A stretch of DNA of 64,000 nt, taken from the NCBI GenBank assembly GCA_016795485.1, contig JAEUHM010000007.1, positions 62,001-126,000 of the forward strand. The letters are read 5' to 3'. Below the pieces are notes generated by a model, which worked only from the letters and a program-made list of their open reading frames with translations, was not told the DNA's origin and searched no databases. Both the position numbers and the translations under genes were made by a program. The stretch comes from Verrucomicrobiaceae bacterium (lineage in GTDB: Bacteria; Verrucomicrobiota; Verrucomicrobiia; Verrucomicrobiales; Verrucomicrobiaceae). Position 1 is the first letter of the stretch, and every line of letters begins with the position of its first letter. This document shows, piece by piece, positions 54,653-63,659 of this stretch.

Positions 54653-56632
54653 ATGCAGCGTTCCAACGAATCACTGATCGGCGGGCTAGATCCCGCCGGT
54701 CTGCTGGGACTTGGTGACACTACGATGCCAACGACGGGGCCATGGACGCCCCCGAGCATTCAAGAGGTCACCACCCTTTTCCCACAATGGGAAGTGAAGT
54801 CTGTGCTAGGTCGTGGTGGAATGGGGGCCGTCTATTTGGCCCGTCAGCCAGATCTAGATCGTGAAGTTGCCATCAAGCTGTTGCCTATCGAGTCCAGTGC
54901 GGAAGAGCAGATGGTAGAGAGGTTTCGTCGCGAGGCCCGCACTTTGGCGAAACTTCGCCATCCCGGCATCGTGAGCCTTTATGAAGCGGGAGTCACCAAT
55001 GCCGGGCACTTCTATTTTGTGATGGAATACATCCGTGGAAGGCCACTCAGTGACCTTATTCATGCGGGTCGACTTAGTACGGCACAAGTGATCGAGATTA
55101 TTCGACAGGTGTGCGATGCCTTGGCTTACGCGCACTCTCAAGGTGTGGTTCACCGCGACATCAAGCCCTCCAACGTGCTTATTGATGACCAAGGCAACGC
55201 CCATGTGGCTGACTTTGGTTTGGCGAGAGCAGACAGTCCCACAAAGGGCATCACTCTGTCTCAGACTGGAGCGTTCATGGGGACTCCCGAGTATGCCGCG
55301 CCAGAGCAGGCAAAAGACGCCGCGCATGTGGATCACCGTGCAGACATCTATAGCCTCGGCGTGCTGCTTTATGAAATGCTGACTGGTGAGTTGCCGCGCG
55401 GAGTGTTTCAGCCACCATCAACAAAGGCGGGTGCCGATGCACGCTTTGACAAAGTCGTAAATCGAGCCCTTCAGGAACGTCCTGAGGATCGATATCAGCG
55501 TGCGAGTGAACTCAAAAAGGACATCACCACGAAGAGGTCGGGCGGTCTAATGTGGCCAATTGTTGTGGGAGTCCTCGTGATTGCTGGATGGGCCGTGTGG
55601 TCTATTTGGCCCGGCTCGCCAAAGCATGTTTCTGAAGTGGCGGTGGTGGAATCGTCCCGCTCCGTAGAGGCACCTCAAGCGCCAGCACCTAGCGCGCCTC
55701 CTCTGCAATCTGCTTTCATTACCAGGGTCGTAACACCAACAAAGGTGGAAGTGCAGCAACCGCCAACGGCCCCAATGCCAAAGCCAGTGCCTGCTCCAGT
55801 TGTCAGCCTGGCATCGACTCCAAAGGCGTGGTCACTCGGCCCAGTGCCCCCGGCCTTACTACCACCGAGTACGTTCTTTCGCCAGAAGTGGAGGGACGTG
55901 GCGCTTATCGAGTCGGGAGGAGTGGTATTGTTCGATGATGGCAAACTCGGCGCATGGGGTGAAACCAGAGTGAACGAGACAATCACGATACCGGCAGATG
56001 GTGGCATCACACAACTGGCCGCTTCAGCCTCACACGTAGCCGCATTGGGGGCCGACAAAATCGTCTACGGGATTCCATTGTCGATCCGTGAAGGACCTGG
56101 GCCTGTGGTTGAAAACACACTCGCCACATTTGCCTCTCCGGCCAGCAAACTACCTGGAATCACTGCCACTGGGCAAATCATCGAATTGGAACCTCAACTC
56201 AAGGGCTTCAACAGCCTCTCACCGCTCCCACCTGAGGGCGCGATCGCACTAACCATGACATCCGAAGGCGAACTTTGGTTGATAGACAAACAGCGCCAGC
56301 TTCTCCGATTCCGAAACGGAACGTTCCAGGTTCAACAGACGCCAAAACGTATCTCTACGTTAGGATCAACCGGGGTGGGCGTGTTGGTTCTCACCACCGA
56401 TGGCGAGGTTTTGGCGCTGGATGGCGCTCCACAGCCCGCAATCGGCAAGGTGGAGGCAAAGTCGCTCATCACCGTGCTCGGGCACGCGGCCGTTGTTGAT
56501 TCAGCGAACAAGGTTCACGTGTGGGGGCCAGCAGTGGAAGATGCCCCTCAGCGTTTCTCCATGCCTGATGGGCACAACCGACTGACGATCAGTCCGCGTG
56601 GTGTCATCGTGACGTGGAGCGATCTCAAGTGA
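54653..56632 (+). CDS. Transmembrane Ser/Thr protein kinase with RCC1-like outer domain
   Basis: A 659-residue protein. The cytoplasmic kinase domain (about 46-295) has all key elements: GRGGMG (53-58), Lys75, HRDIKPSN with Asp169, DFG (187-189) and AAPEQ (215-219). A single transmembrane helix (about 299-319) leads to a Pro-rich linker and, from about residue 395, an external domain with RCC1-like beta-propeller blades (FDDGKLGAWGETRV, MTSEGELWLIDKQRQ, LTTDGEVLALDG, VHVWGP). It is therefore a receptor-type Hanks kinase. The start codon lies 4 bp after the stop of the OmpA-domain gene. The ligand is unknown. Confidence 0.93.
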   Translation: MQRSNESLIGGLDPAGLLGLGDTTMPTTGPWTPPSIQEVTTLFPQWEVKSVLGRGGMGAVYLARQPDLDREVAIKLLPIESSAEEQMVERFRREARTLAKLRHPGIVSLYEAGVTNAGHFYFVMEYIRGRPLSDLIHAGRLSTAQVIEIIRQVCDALAYAHSQGVVHRDIKPSNVLIDDQGNAHVADFGLARADSPTKGITLSQTGAFMGTPEYAAPEQAKDAAHVDHRADIYSLGVLLYEMLTGELPRGVFQPPSTKAGADARFDKVVNRALQERPEDRYQRASELKKDITTKRSGGLMWPIVVGVLVIAGWAVWSIWPGSPKHVSEVAVVESSRSVEAPQAPAPSAPPLQSAFITRVVTPTKVEVQQPPTAPMPKPVPAPVVSLASTPKAWSLGPVPPALLPPSTFFRQKWRDVALIESGGVVLFDDGKLGAWGETRVNETITIPADGGITQLAASASHVAALGADKIVYGIPLSIREGPGPVVENTLATFASPASKLPGITATGQIIELEPQLKGFNSLSPLPPEGAIALTMTSEGELWLIDKQRQLLRFRNGTFQVQQTPKRISTLGSTGVGVLVLTTDGEVLALDGAPQPAIGKVEAKSLITVLGHAAVVDSANKVHVWGPAVEDAPQRFSMPDGHNRLTISPRGVIVTWSDLK

Positions 56633-56633
56633 A

Positions 56634-58793
56634 TCAACCGCGGTCCAGCACCTGGAAGAGGTTGTGATACTTGTCGGTCCAAGGCTTGGTTACCCCAGTG
56701 TCCGGATAAGGCTCCTCATCAGGATCAGGCGCGGGAAGAGAGTCGAGAAACGCTTTGTTTTTGCTGAGCAGGAGATAGTCGGTGCTGTAGTGATCGCCAT
56801 CTTCGTAGGTGGAGACAAATCCACTGCTCCAGCCGCGTGCCTTGCCTACCTGTTCCAGGACTTGTTTGAGTCGCAGGTAACGATTGGTGACATTGTAAAC
56901 GATGATTCCATCTGGTTTCATGTGGCGTTCGTAGATCGCGAGCGCTTCGGTGGTGAGGAGGTGCACGGGAACCGAGTCGCCACTGAATGCGTCGAGTAGG
57001 AGCACGTCGAACTGCTGTGGCGGCTCGCGCTCAAGTGCTAAACGTCCATCGCCTACGACGACTTCAAGCTTGGCTCCTCGTTGTTGCATGTCGCGGAGGT
57101 AGGTGAAGTGTTTTTCGGCGAAATCGACGATCTGCGGATTGATCTCGTAGATGCGGTACGTTTGTCCTGGTTCGGCATAACTGGCGATAGTCGCCGTTCC
57201 CATACCCAAGACGCCGACTTTGGCACCTGGCTTTCCTTTGGTGGTATTGATTGCGATTCCGATGCCGGTATGAGCGCCGTAGTACGATGCGGGAGCAGCG
57301 TCAACCATTGGCCCAAAGTTTTGAATGCCGTGGGTGATGGACCCATGATAGAGGAGGAGCGAGCGGGTGTCGCTTTCACTGTCGTAACTCTCTTCCACAG
57401 CGATGGTGCCGTAAAAGTTGCGGGCTTGAGCCACTTTAGGGTCTTCGAGAAATGCCCAGCGCTTGATCATCCATCCGCCTGCCACGGTGAGTGGCAGGGC
57501 AAGGAGCAAGAGGCTCAACCAGCGCGGCAAATGCCAGGGGATTGACCACAGAGTGCGAATGAGCACGATGATCGCCAAGGCAAAGCACGCTGTGAGAGCG
57601 ATGGGCCACTCGACATAGGTCACGAACTTGTGCGGTGCCACCAGACTCACCAATAGGCCGCCTACAGCACCACCTGCTGACATGATCAGATAAAACTGCG
57701 TTAGGTGCTTTGGACTTGGCTTTAGCCGAGTGAGTTCACCGTGGCACAGCATGACGCCAAAGAACATCGCTCCGAATGCCCAAGCGAGTTCATAAAGATA
57801 GTTGGGTTTCAGGTTCTGATCGAAGGCACGCGGCAGAAAGTTCCTCACTTTCTCGGGCCAATTGGGAAACTGTCCACGCAAGTCAAGATGCTCGGGAAGG
57901 TTGGGCAATACGGCGGTGATGGCCAAGATGACGACAGCAGGAAGCGCCCAAGCAAAGGGGACGTACCAACGCGAATGATCAAAGGTGATGATGAACGAAA
58001 TCAGGTACAGACTCAGCGGCACGACCCAAAGGAATGGGATGACGGCCACGTCTTGGCAGACGTGACTAGTAGCTGCTAGGAGTAACGCACTACCCAGAGC
58101 AGGGAGCAGCAGCCAAAGCGGACGGTGATACCACCTGACTTCAACATCGGAGAACTCGGAGACAGTTTCACCTTCCAGAGGCACTTCAGGCAGCATCCGT
58201 GCCCGTTTGGCGTCTCGGCTGACGTGAAACATCAAGAGAAGGGCAACGAGAATAAAGAGTCCTGACCAAACCCAGGTCTGGAAACTGACGTCCCATGCGG
58301 GTTCCACGATGAAGGGATAAGTCAAAAGCGCTGCTAGCGAACCGAGGTTTGACAAAGCATACAGGCGCCATGGATTGCCGCCACCAGTCTGCCTCAGATG
58401 CCACACTTGGATCAGTGGGCTCGTGCTGGCGAGCACAAAATACGGCAGCCCAACTTTCACTGCCAACAACAACAGAATGGCATTGATGGGATCCGCATCA
58501 CCTACTGGTTTCCACGCGTCTGAAGGCTCGATAGGGAGGGTGCAAATGGCACCGATGATGAGCCCGCAATGCAACAGCACCTGACCACGCTCTGGTAGTT
58601 TCGTTAACAAGTGCGCATAGGCGTACCCTGCAAACAGCACCAACTGAAAAAAGACCATGCACGTGGTCCAAACTCCTGGCCCTCCTCCAAACCACGGAAG
58701 TATGTATTTGCTGATGATTGGCTGGACCTGAAAAAGAAGGAAGGCGCTGAGCAGAATGGTAAATCCCAGTGCAAAAGCAGAGTTACGGCGCAT
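56634..58793 (-). CDS. Membrane-anchored spermidine-synthase-like protein
   Basis: A 719-residue protein. The N-terminal half contains about ten hydrophobic helices (for example FALGFTILLSAFLLFQVQPIISKYILPWFGGGPGVW) and resembles a transporter-like membrane region. The C-terminal half is a class I methyltransferase-like fold of the spermidine synthase type: GVLGMGTATIASYA, INPQIVDFAEKHF, VVGDGRLAL and LLLDAFSGDSVPVHLLT. Such fusions are widespread in PVC and other bacteria. Whether they make polyamine is unknown. It starts at ATG 58793; a longer frame upstream has no signal-like character. It converges on the kinase with no intergenic space. Confidence 0.85.
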   Translation of the reverse strand: MRRNSAFALGFTILLSAFLLFQVQPIISKYILPWFGGGPGVWTTCMVFFQLVLFAGYAYAHLLTKLPERGQVLLHCGLIIGAICTLPIEPSDAWKPVGDADPINAILLLLAVKVGLPYFVLASTSPLIQVWHLRQTGGGNPWRLYALSNLGSLAALLTYPFIVEPAWDVSFQTWVWSGLFILVALLLMFHVSRDAKRARMLPEVPLEGETVSEFSDVEVRWYHRPLWLLLPALGSALLLAATSHVCQDVAVIPFLWVVPLSLYLISFIITFDHSRWYVPFAWALPAVVILAITAVLPNLPEHLDLRGQFPNWPEKVRNFLPRAFDQNLKPNYLYELAWAFGAMFFGVMLCHGELTRLKPSPKHLTQFYLIMSAGGAVGGLLVSLVAPHKFVTYVEWPIALTACFALAIIVLIRTLWSIPWHLPRWLSLLLLALPLTVAGGWMIKRWAFLEDPKVAQARNFYGTIAVEESYDSESDTRSLLLYHGSITHGIQNFGPMVDAAPASYYGAHTGIGIAINTTKGKPGAKVGVLGMGTATIASYAEPGQTYRIYEINPQIVDFAEKHFTYLRDMQQRGAKLEVVVGDGRLALEREPPQQFDVLLLDAFSGDSVPVHLLTTEALAIYERHMKPDGIIVYNVTNRYLRLKQVLEQVGKARGWSSGFVSTYEDGDHYSTDYLLLSKNKAFLDSLPAPDPDEEPYPDTGVTKPWTDKYHNLFQVLDRG

Positions 58794-58903
58794 GAAGGAG
58801 ATGTAAAATGGCGGGCTTGAGAGGGACCGCTGGAAGCGTAGGCGTGGCAAGCCTCAGGCGTCAAGCAGCCAGAACGATTTTGTGACTCAACGGTGGGTGA
58901 GCC

Positions 58904-59713
58904 CTAGCTGTTTCTTTTCCAGCGAAATGGTGCGATGAGCTGCCCCAGGTAGCCTTTCGGCATCTCTTCATGAATGCCAAAGTTCTCCGGATAGCGGCCT
59001 TTGGGCATGTAGTAGGTGCCAAACACAATGTCCCAGACTGGGAATAAGCCCGCAAAGTTTTTGTCCCACGCCTCGCGCTCCTTGCTGTGGTGCCAGCGAT
59101 GAAAAACGGGTGTTGCTATGATGCTTCTCAACGGCCCGAAGTCCCAGTTCACGTTGGCGTGCAGGAAGATGGCATAGAAGGTGAGGAACACCGCACTGCT
59201 TGCTGTTACCAGCGGATGGTAGCCGAGCAAAAGGATGGGGGTAGCTTGGGCAAGTTTGTTGACCAAGTCATTGATCGGGTGCACCCGCAGGCTCCCAAGC
59301 CAATCTAGCTCCTCGGTACTGTGGTGAACGGCGTGAAATGGCCACCAACGCCCGCGATGAAACAATCGGTGGCTCCAGTAGCCCATGAAATCTCCGATGA
59401 TGTAAACTTGAATCGCCTGGAGCCAGAGAGGCTGCCGTGAGAGCGGACCAAACCCTGTGTATTTCATCGACTTCAAGGCTTCAACATCGGTCACCTGCGC
59501 TGCAACGAGAAGAAGGAGAGGAGCAATGAGGGCAAAGCGAACCAGGTTCTTGGTGAGTAATGGCGTGGCGAACCAGTAGATCACGTCAGTGACCCATCCT
59601 TTGCGAAAAATGGGCTGTTTTCGGCCTTTCCCCAGCACACGCTCAACCACGAAAAAGATGGATGCCAGCAACAGCAGGCTGATGGTCATTTCGATGATTG
59701 AGCGCTCTTTCAT
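58904..59713 (-). CDS. Sterol desaturase/fatty acid hydroxylase superfamily protein
   Basis: A 269-residue membrane protein with the three His boxes of the di-iron hydroxylase superfamily: HRLFH, HAVHH and HRWHH, set between about four helices. It probably hydroxylates or desaturates a membrane lipid, for example a hopanoid, sterol or fatty acid chain. The ATG at 59713 was chosen because it precedes the hydrophobic N-terminal helix; an ATG 7 codons upstream is possible. It is 40 bp downstream of MgtE on the same strand. Confidence 0.88.
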   Translation of the reverse strand: MKERSIIEMTISLLLLASIFFVVERVLGKGRKQPIFRKGWVTDVIYWFATPLLTKNLVRFALIAPLLLLVAAQVTDVEALKSMKYTGFGPLSRQPLWLQAIQVYIIGDFMGYWSHRLFHRGRWWPFHAVHHSTEELDWLGSLRVHPINDLVNKLAQATPILLLGYHPLVTASSAVFLTFYAIFLHANVNWDFGPLRSIIATPVFHRWHHSKEREAWDKNFAGLFPVWDIVFGTYYMPKGRYPENFGIHEEMPKGYLGQLIAPFRWKRNS

Positions 59714-59753
59714 GCCACTGAAACCAGGGCACAACCTGCCGGTTGCGAACGAT

Positions 59754-60953
59754 TTACAACACGAGCCAACGAGCTAAACCCAGGAACATGCCCATGCTGA
59801 CGATGTCAGTGGCCGTGGTGAGGAAAATACTGCTGGCCGTGGCGGGATCAGTTCCCAGTCTCTTCAAAATAAGAGGAATCGCAGCGCCACAAAGGCCACT
59901 CATGACGCAACTGGCTACCATGGCCATGAGGACTACCAGACCGAGCATCAATGCCTGATCGTAGCCCTTAAAGCTGGCGTATCCCCACATTCCTAGCGCT
60001 GCGGTGAGACCTACTAGGCAGCCATTGAGAAGCCCTAGCACGCCCTCTTTGATGACAAGACGCTTCTCTTGCCCCTGCACATCGCCCAGCGTCATGCCCC
60101 GCAAGGCGACCGCAAGCGCCTGACATCCGGTGTTGCCAGATTGTCCAGCCATGACAGGCAGAAAGACAGCAAGGATCAGCACTTGGTCCAGAGTCTCCTG
60201 AAACATCCCCACTACCGCAGCTGCGGCAAACGCGGTGAGCAAGTTGATCTGTAGCCAAGGGTGCCGAAGGGTCAGACTTCTGAACACTGGCGTGCTCAGC
60301 CGCTCCTCCTTCTCCACACCCATCATCGTTCCTGCTTGTGCACTGATCTCGATTGCTCGTGCTTCAAACAGATTCTGACCTCTGACGAGGCCAATGAGCC
60401 GTCCTTCGTGATCGCACACAGGGTACACTGGGAAGTGTCGATTCACGGAGGCCTTCATGGCTTCAGTAAGGCTCATGTCTGGCTTTAATGTAAATACCCG
60501 GGTCCACATCACTTCACTGAGCGTCTTATCTGGATCGCCTAACATGAGATCGCGCATGACGAGAACGCCCAGTAGCTTGTTTTTCTCATCCGTCACGTAC
60601 CCATAGGTGATAAAGGCCTTCTTGGTTAGCACCGCTAAGGCTTGAATCGTCTCCCGTATCGTCATTTGTGGCCGAAACACCGCTACCGGGGGCTCCATGA
60701 GCCAACCCACACTGTCCTCGGGATACTGCTGGTTGTGCATCCATTGGTGTGCTTTCTCGATGGGCGCTGCGGCTAGCACCGCACAGCGTTTCTCATTGTC
60801 CATCTCATGCAGGATTTGCTGGGCCAGCATGGGATTCATCGCCAGTAGCGCCTGGGCCGCTGTGTCGTCCGGCACCTCCGCTAGGACTGCCGCTGCATCA
60901 TGTGGGGCGCGGTGCGAGAGTTGTTCGTTGAGGGTGCTGGAGTCTTGTTCCAT
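59754..60953 (-). CDS. mgtE: Magnesium transporter MgtE
   Basis: A 399-residue protein with the MgtE layout: N-domain with helical repeats (AAVLAEVPDDTAAQALLAMNPMLAQQIL), two CBS domains (about residues 125-245; VGWLMEPPVAVFRPQMTIRETIQAL, YGYVTDEKNKLLGVLVMRDLML) and a C-terminal five-helix pore with PVMAGQSGNTGCQALAVALRG. It imports Mg2+ and is gated by Mg2+ binding to the CBS and N-domains. It is divergent from a Gfo/Idh/MocA gene across 66 bp; an M-box riboswitch is not recognisable there. Confidence 0.92.
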   Translation of the reverse strand: MEQDSSTLNEQLSHRAPHDAAAVLAEVPDDTAAQALLAMNPMLAQQILHEMDNEKRCAVLAAAPIEKAHQWMHNQQYPEDSVGWLMEPPVAVFRPQMTIRETIQALAVLTKKAFITYGYVTDEKNKLLGVLVMRDLMLGDPDKTLSEVMWTRVFTLKPDMSLTEAMKASVNRHFPVYPVCDHEGRLIGLVRGQNLFEARAIEISAQAGTMMGVEKEERLSTPVFRSLTLRHPWLQINLLTAFAAAAVVGMFQETLDQVLILAVFLPVMAGQSGNTGCQALAVALRGMTLGDVQGQEKRLVIKEGVLGLLNGCLVGLTAALGMWGYASFKGYDQALMLGLVVLMAMVASCVMSGLCGAAIPLILKRLGTDPATASSIFLTTATDIVSMGMFLGLARWLVL

Positions 60954-61019
60954 GCAGAAAGTTGCCGACTCCGAAGTGGATGAACAAGGGAAAATCCATT
61001 CTATCGTGCACTCCTCCGC

Positions 61020-61955
61020 ATGTCCGCAGCTCCAACCGCACCTGATCTCCGCCTTGCCATGATCGGCATGGATACCTCCCATTGTGTGGAGTTCACCGCT
61101 AGACTGAACCAACCTGAGCATCCTGAGTATGTCCCAGGTGCGCGGGTCGTGAAGGCTCTTCGTTCGTTTAGCGACGACATCCCGATGTCATGTGATCGTG
61201 TGGCGGGATTTGAATCGAGAGTCAGGCACGAGTTTGGCGTGGACCTCGCCAGTTCGTTTGAAGAAGTGCTTCAAGACATCGATGGGGTCCTCATCCTCAC
61301 TTTGGATGGCCGTCCGCATTTATCCCAGGTAAAGGCTGCCTTGGCTGCTGGCAAACCCGTGTTTCTGGACAAGCCGGTGGCAGCTTCACTGTCGGATGTT
61401 TTTGAGGTTTTTCGGGCCGCAGATGAAGCGGGTGTGCCGCTGTTTAGTGCATCAGCCCTTCGTTGGCATCCGGATGTTGTTCGAGTCGCCCAGAAAGACG
61501 CGGGGGAAGTGCTTGGTGCTATTTCCTGCGGACCATCCCATGTTTTGGAACACCACCCGGACCTCTATTTCTATGGGATCCACCCCACTGAAGTGCTTTT
61601 TACCTTTTTGGGGCAGGGGTGCCAGGAAGTCACCTTTACCAAGGGCAAATATAGCTCGGTGGCTGTTGGTCGTTGGCACAATGGTCAGCTTGGAACGCTG
61701 CATGCGATCCATGAAGGTGCCCATGTTTACCGGTTTACCAAACTTGGTCGCCAATTGATCTCAGAAGGTCTGGGCGGGATCGACTATACGCCTCTCGTGC
61801 GCCAGTTGGTGACCTTTTTTCAGACGGGTATTCCGCCAGTCAGTCCAGAACAGACCATGGAGATTTACGCGTTCATGGAGGCGGCAAATCAAAGCGCACG
61901 GAATGGTGGAGCTGCCGTGGAACTGGACGAGGTTTGCCGGGCTGTTACCAAATAA
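61020..61955 (+). CDS. Gfo/Idh/MocA family oxidoreductase
   Basis: A 311-residue cytoplasmic protein of the Gfo/Idh/MocA family. The nucleotide site is of the form AMIGMDTSHC, a variant of GxGxxG, and DKPVA around residue 119 takes the place of the EKP motif. Its C-terminal domain is shorter than in most relatives. It is the only gene on this strand between mgtE and the methyltransferase that follows, 24 bp downstream. The substrate is unknown; the variant motifs suggest a specialised branch. Confidence 0.75.
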   Translation: MSAAPTAPDLRLAMIGMDTSHCVEFTARLNQPEHPEYVPGARVVKALRSFSDDIPMSCDRVAGFESRVRHEFGVDLASSFEEVLQDIDGVLILTLDGRPHLSQVKAALAAGKPVFLDKPVAASLSDVFEVFRAADEAGVPLFSASALRWHPDVVRVAQKDAGEVLGAISCGPSHVLEHHPDLYFYGIHPTEVLFTFLGQGCQEVTFTKGKYSSVAVGRWHNGQLGTLHAIHEGAHVYRFTKLGRQLISEGLGGIDYTPLVRQLVTFFQTGIPPVSPEQTMEIYAFMEAANQSARNGGAAVELDEVCRAVTK

Positions 61956-61979
61956 TATCATCCAAGGATTGCAATATTG

Positions 61980-62780
61980 ATGGAAATTGCGATTGTTATC
62001 ACAATCGTGTCCAATTTCGCTTACATCGTCGACTTCTGCCGCAAGGCCCTACCCACTCCTCAGAAGGCCCGCTGCCTGGACTACGGCTGCGGTGGGGGCG
62101 AGGTCGTCGAACTCGCACGCAAAGAGGGCATCGACTTTCTTGGCTGCGATCTCTACTACAGCGGTGGTGATCTCAGCGAGAGAGTTGCTGCTGACCTCCT
62201 CAAGGAAGGCCGCGTGCAGCGAATGACCGAGGATCGCATCCCCTGGGATGATAACAGCTTTGACTTGGTCGTGAGCAATCAAGTGATTGAGCACGTCCCG
62301 GATCTGCAAAAGGTGCTCAAAGAGATCTACAGGGTCTTAAAGCCGGGCGGCATGGTCGTCTCCTTGTTCCCGCATCGTGAGATTTGGCATGAGCCCCACT
62401 GTGGTCTGCCGCTACTGCATCGTTTTCGCAAAGACAGCGAGTGGCGTGTGCCGTACGCCAGTATTTTGAGGTGCATGGGCCTCGGTTACTTCACAGATGG
62501 CATCGGACGGCGGGCATGGGCAGAGCGGTTCTGCCACTGGATTGATGACTGGTGCCACTACCGGCCAAAGAAAGAAGTGATCTCAGCATTCGACCAGTAT
62601 TTCCAAGATCGAGAACACTACGAGATCGACTACTTCAATGCCCGCACCAGCCATCTGCCAGGGATGAAGCATCTTCCGCGATGGATCAAACTCTTCATCG
62701 TGCGCAAATACGCTGGCCTGGTGTTCACCATGCGGAAGCCCGCTAACGCCTCAGCGCACATTGAGCCCAAGGCGTCTTAG
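61980..62780 (+). CDS. Class I SAM-dependent methyltransferase
   Basis: A 266-residue methyltransferase with CLDYGCGGGEVVELA as motif I, SFDLVVSNQVIEHVPDL as motif II/III and LKPGGMVVSLFPH as the post-motif. This is the Methyltransf_11 type used in many small molecule and glycan pathways. The N-terminus (MEIAIVITIVSNFAYIVDFC) is hydrophobic but short and probably not a membrane anchor. ATG at 61980 is used; a TTG three bases upstream is the only alternative. It overlaps the opposite-strand gene by 30 bp at their 3' ends. Confidence 0.82.
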   Translation: MEIAIVITIVSNFAYIVDFCRKALPTPQKARCLDYGCGGGEVVELARKEGIDFLGCDLYYSGGDLSERVAADLLKEGRVQRMTEDRIPWDDNSFDLVVSNQVIEHVPDLQKVLKEIYRVLKPGGMVVSLFPHREIWHEPHCGLPLLHRFRKDSEWRVPYASILRCMGLGYFTDGIGRRAWAERFCHWIDDWCHYRPKKEVISAFDQYFQDREHYEIDYFNARTSHLPGMKHLPRWIKLFIVRKYAGLVFTMRKPANASAHIEPKAS

Positions 62781-63659
62781 TGGCCACAGCACCAGGAACG
62801 GCACGTTGACAAAGAGCAACCCGAGCGCCCAGCAGTTCATTGGGAACTCCAGTTGCATGAGCCATGCGATCACCACGTGCATTCCCCACAGGATCACACC
62901 AAACGCAAAGGCGTGCCAGCGGCTGTAGATCGCCCAAAAGGCGAACAACTCAAAAAACAGTCCTGATCCTACCACCACCAGTGAAGTCAGCGGCCAACTG
63001 GTGAGCATGGCCGCCATTTCCTTGGCGTGCTCATAGCGGCCCATGTCGCCGAGACCAAAGTAGTGCTGAAGGCCGATCTTCTCCACATGCAGAGGCAAAT
63101 TGACCAACCCAGTGAGCCAACCGAGACCTGAAATGAGCAGTTTGGAGACACCCGCCACCACATAGGTAGCTGCTACCGCCTGCATGGCCCACCAAGTCGC
63201 TCGCTGGTGATCTTGGCGATCAGGCTTCAAGAAGCGCTTCAGCCGCGAGCGCGACTCATCTTTCTTCAACCACGACCAAACATAGCCCGCGAAGTAGCCC
63301 AGCACCGTCATCCCAATCACCTGCGTGCCGTGGTGAATGTTGCCGTAGCTGTTCCGCAAGCTTCCCACGGCTGATATGAGAAAAAGCATGTAGCCCGTGG
63401 CCAGCGGAGTAGCCACACCGAGCACCCACAGGGCAAGCGCGCCTGCAAAACCCCACCGAAGCGCCTGATAGGTCGGAGTGTCCTGCAAAAAAGACAGATC
63501 CATGAAATGCGCCAACCCCACAGGCATCGTCTGTGCTGCCTGTGCGATGCCAAAGAAGAAACTTGTCCAGAGGGCATACGCAAATCCCGCCCGGATCAGC
63601 ATCATTTCCACAGTGCCGAACTCAAACTCCTTCACCTCAAACCACTTTCGCCAGTTCAT
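62751..63659 (-). CDS. Polytopic membrane protein, HTTM/DoxX-like
   Basis: A 302-residue protein with about six to seven hydrophobic helices, including MLIRAGFAYALWTSFFFGI, LATGYMLFLISAVGSLRNSYGNIHHGTQV and WPLTSLVVVGSGLFFELFAFW. The pattern with NIHHG and a later FELFAFW segment resembles HTTM-domain proteins (a family related to vitamin-K-dependent gamma-carboxylase). It starts inside the last bases of the upstream gene (ATGA overlap), so both are cotranscribed. Confidence 0.65.
   Translation of the reverse strand: MNWRKWFEVKEFEFGTVEMMLIRAGFAYALWTSFFFGIAQAAQTMPVGLAHFMDLSFLQDTPTYQALRWGFAGALALWVLGVATPLATGYMLFLISAVGSLRNSYGNIHHGTQVIGMTVLGYFAGYVWSWLKKDESRSRLKRFLKPDRQDHQRATWWAMQAVAATYVVAGVSKLLISGLGWLTGLVNLPLHVEKIGLQHYFGLGDMGRYEHAKEMAAMLTSWPLTSLVVVGSGLFFELFAFWAIYSRWHAFAFGVILWGMHVVIAWLMQLEFPMNCWALGLLFVNVPFLVLWPLRRLGLNVR

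Noticed and set aside
60953..61020. M-box riboswitch upstream of mgtE
   Set aside because: Only about 66 bp separate the divergent starts and the conserved M-box elements are not visible.
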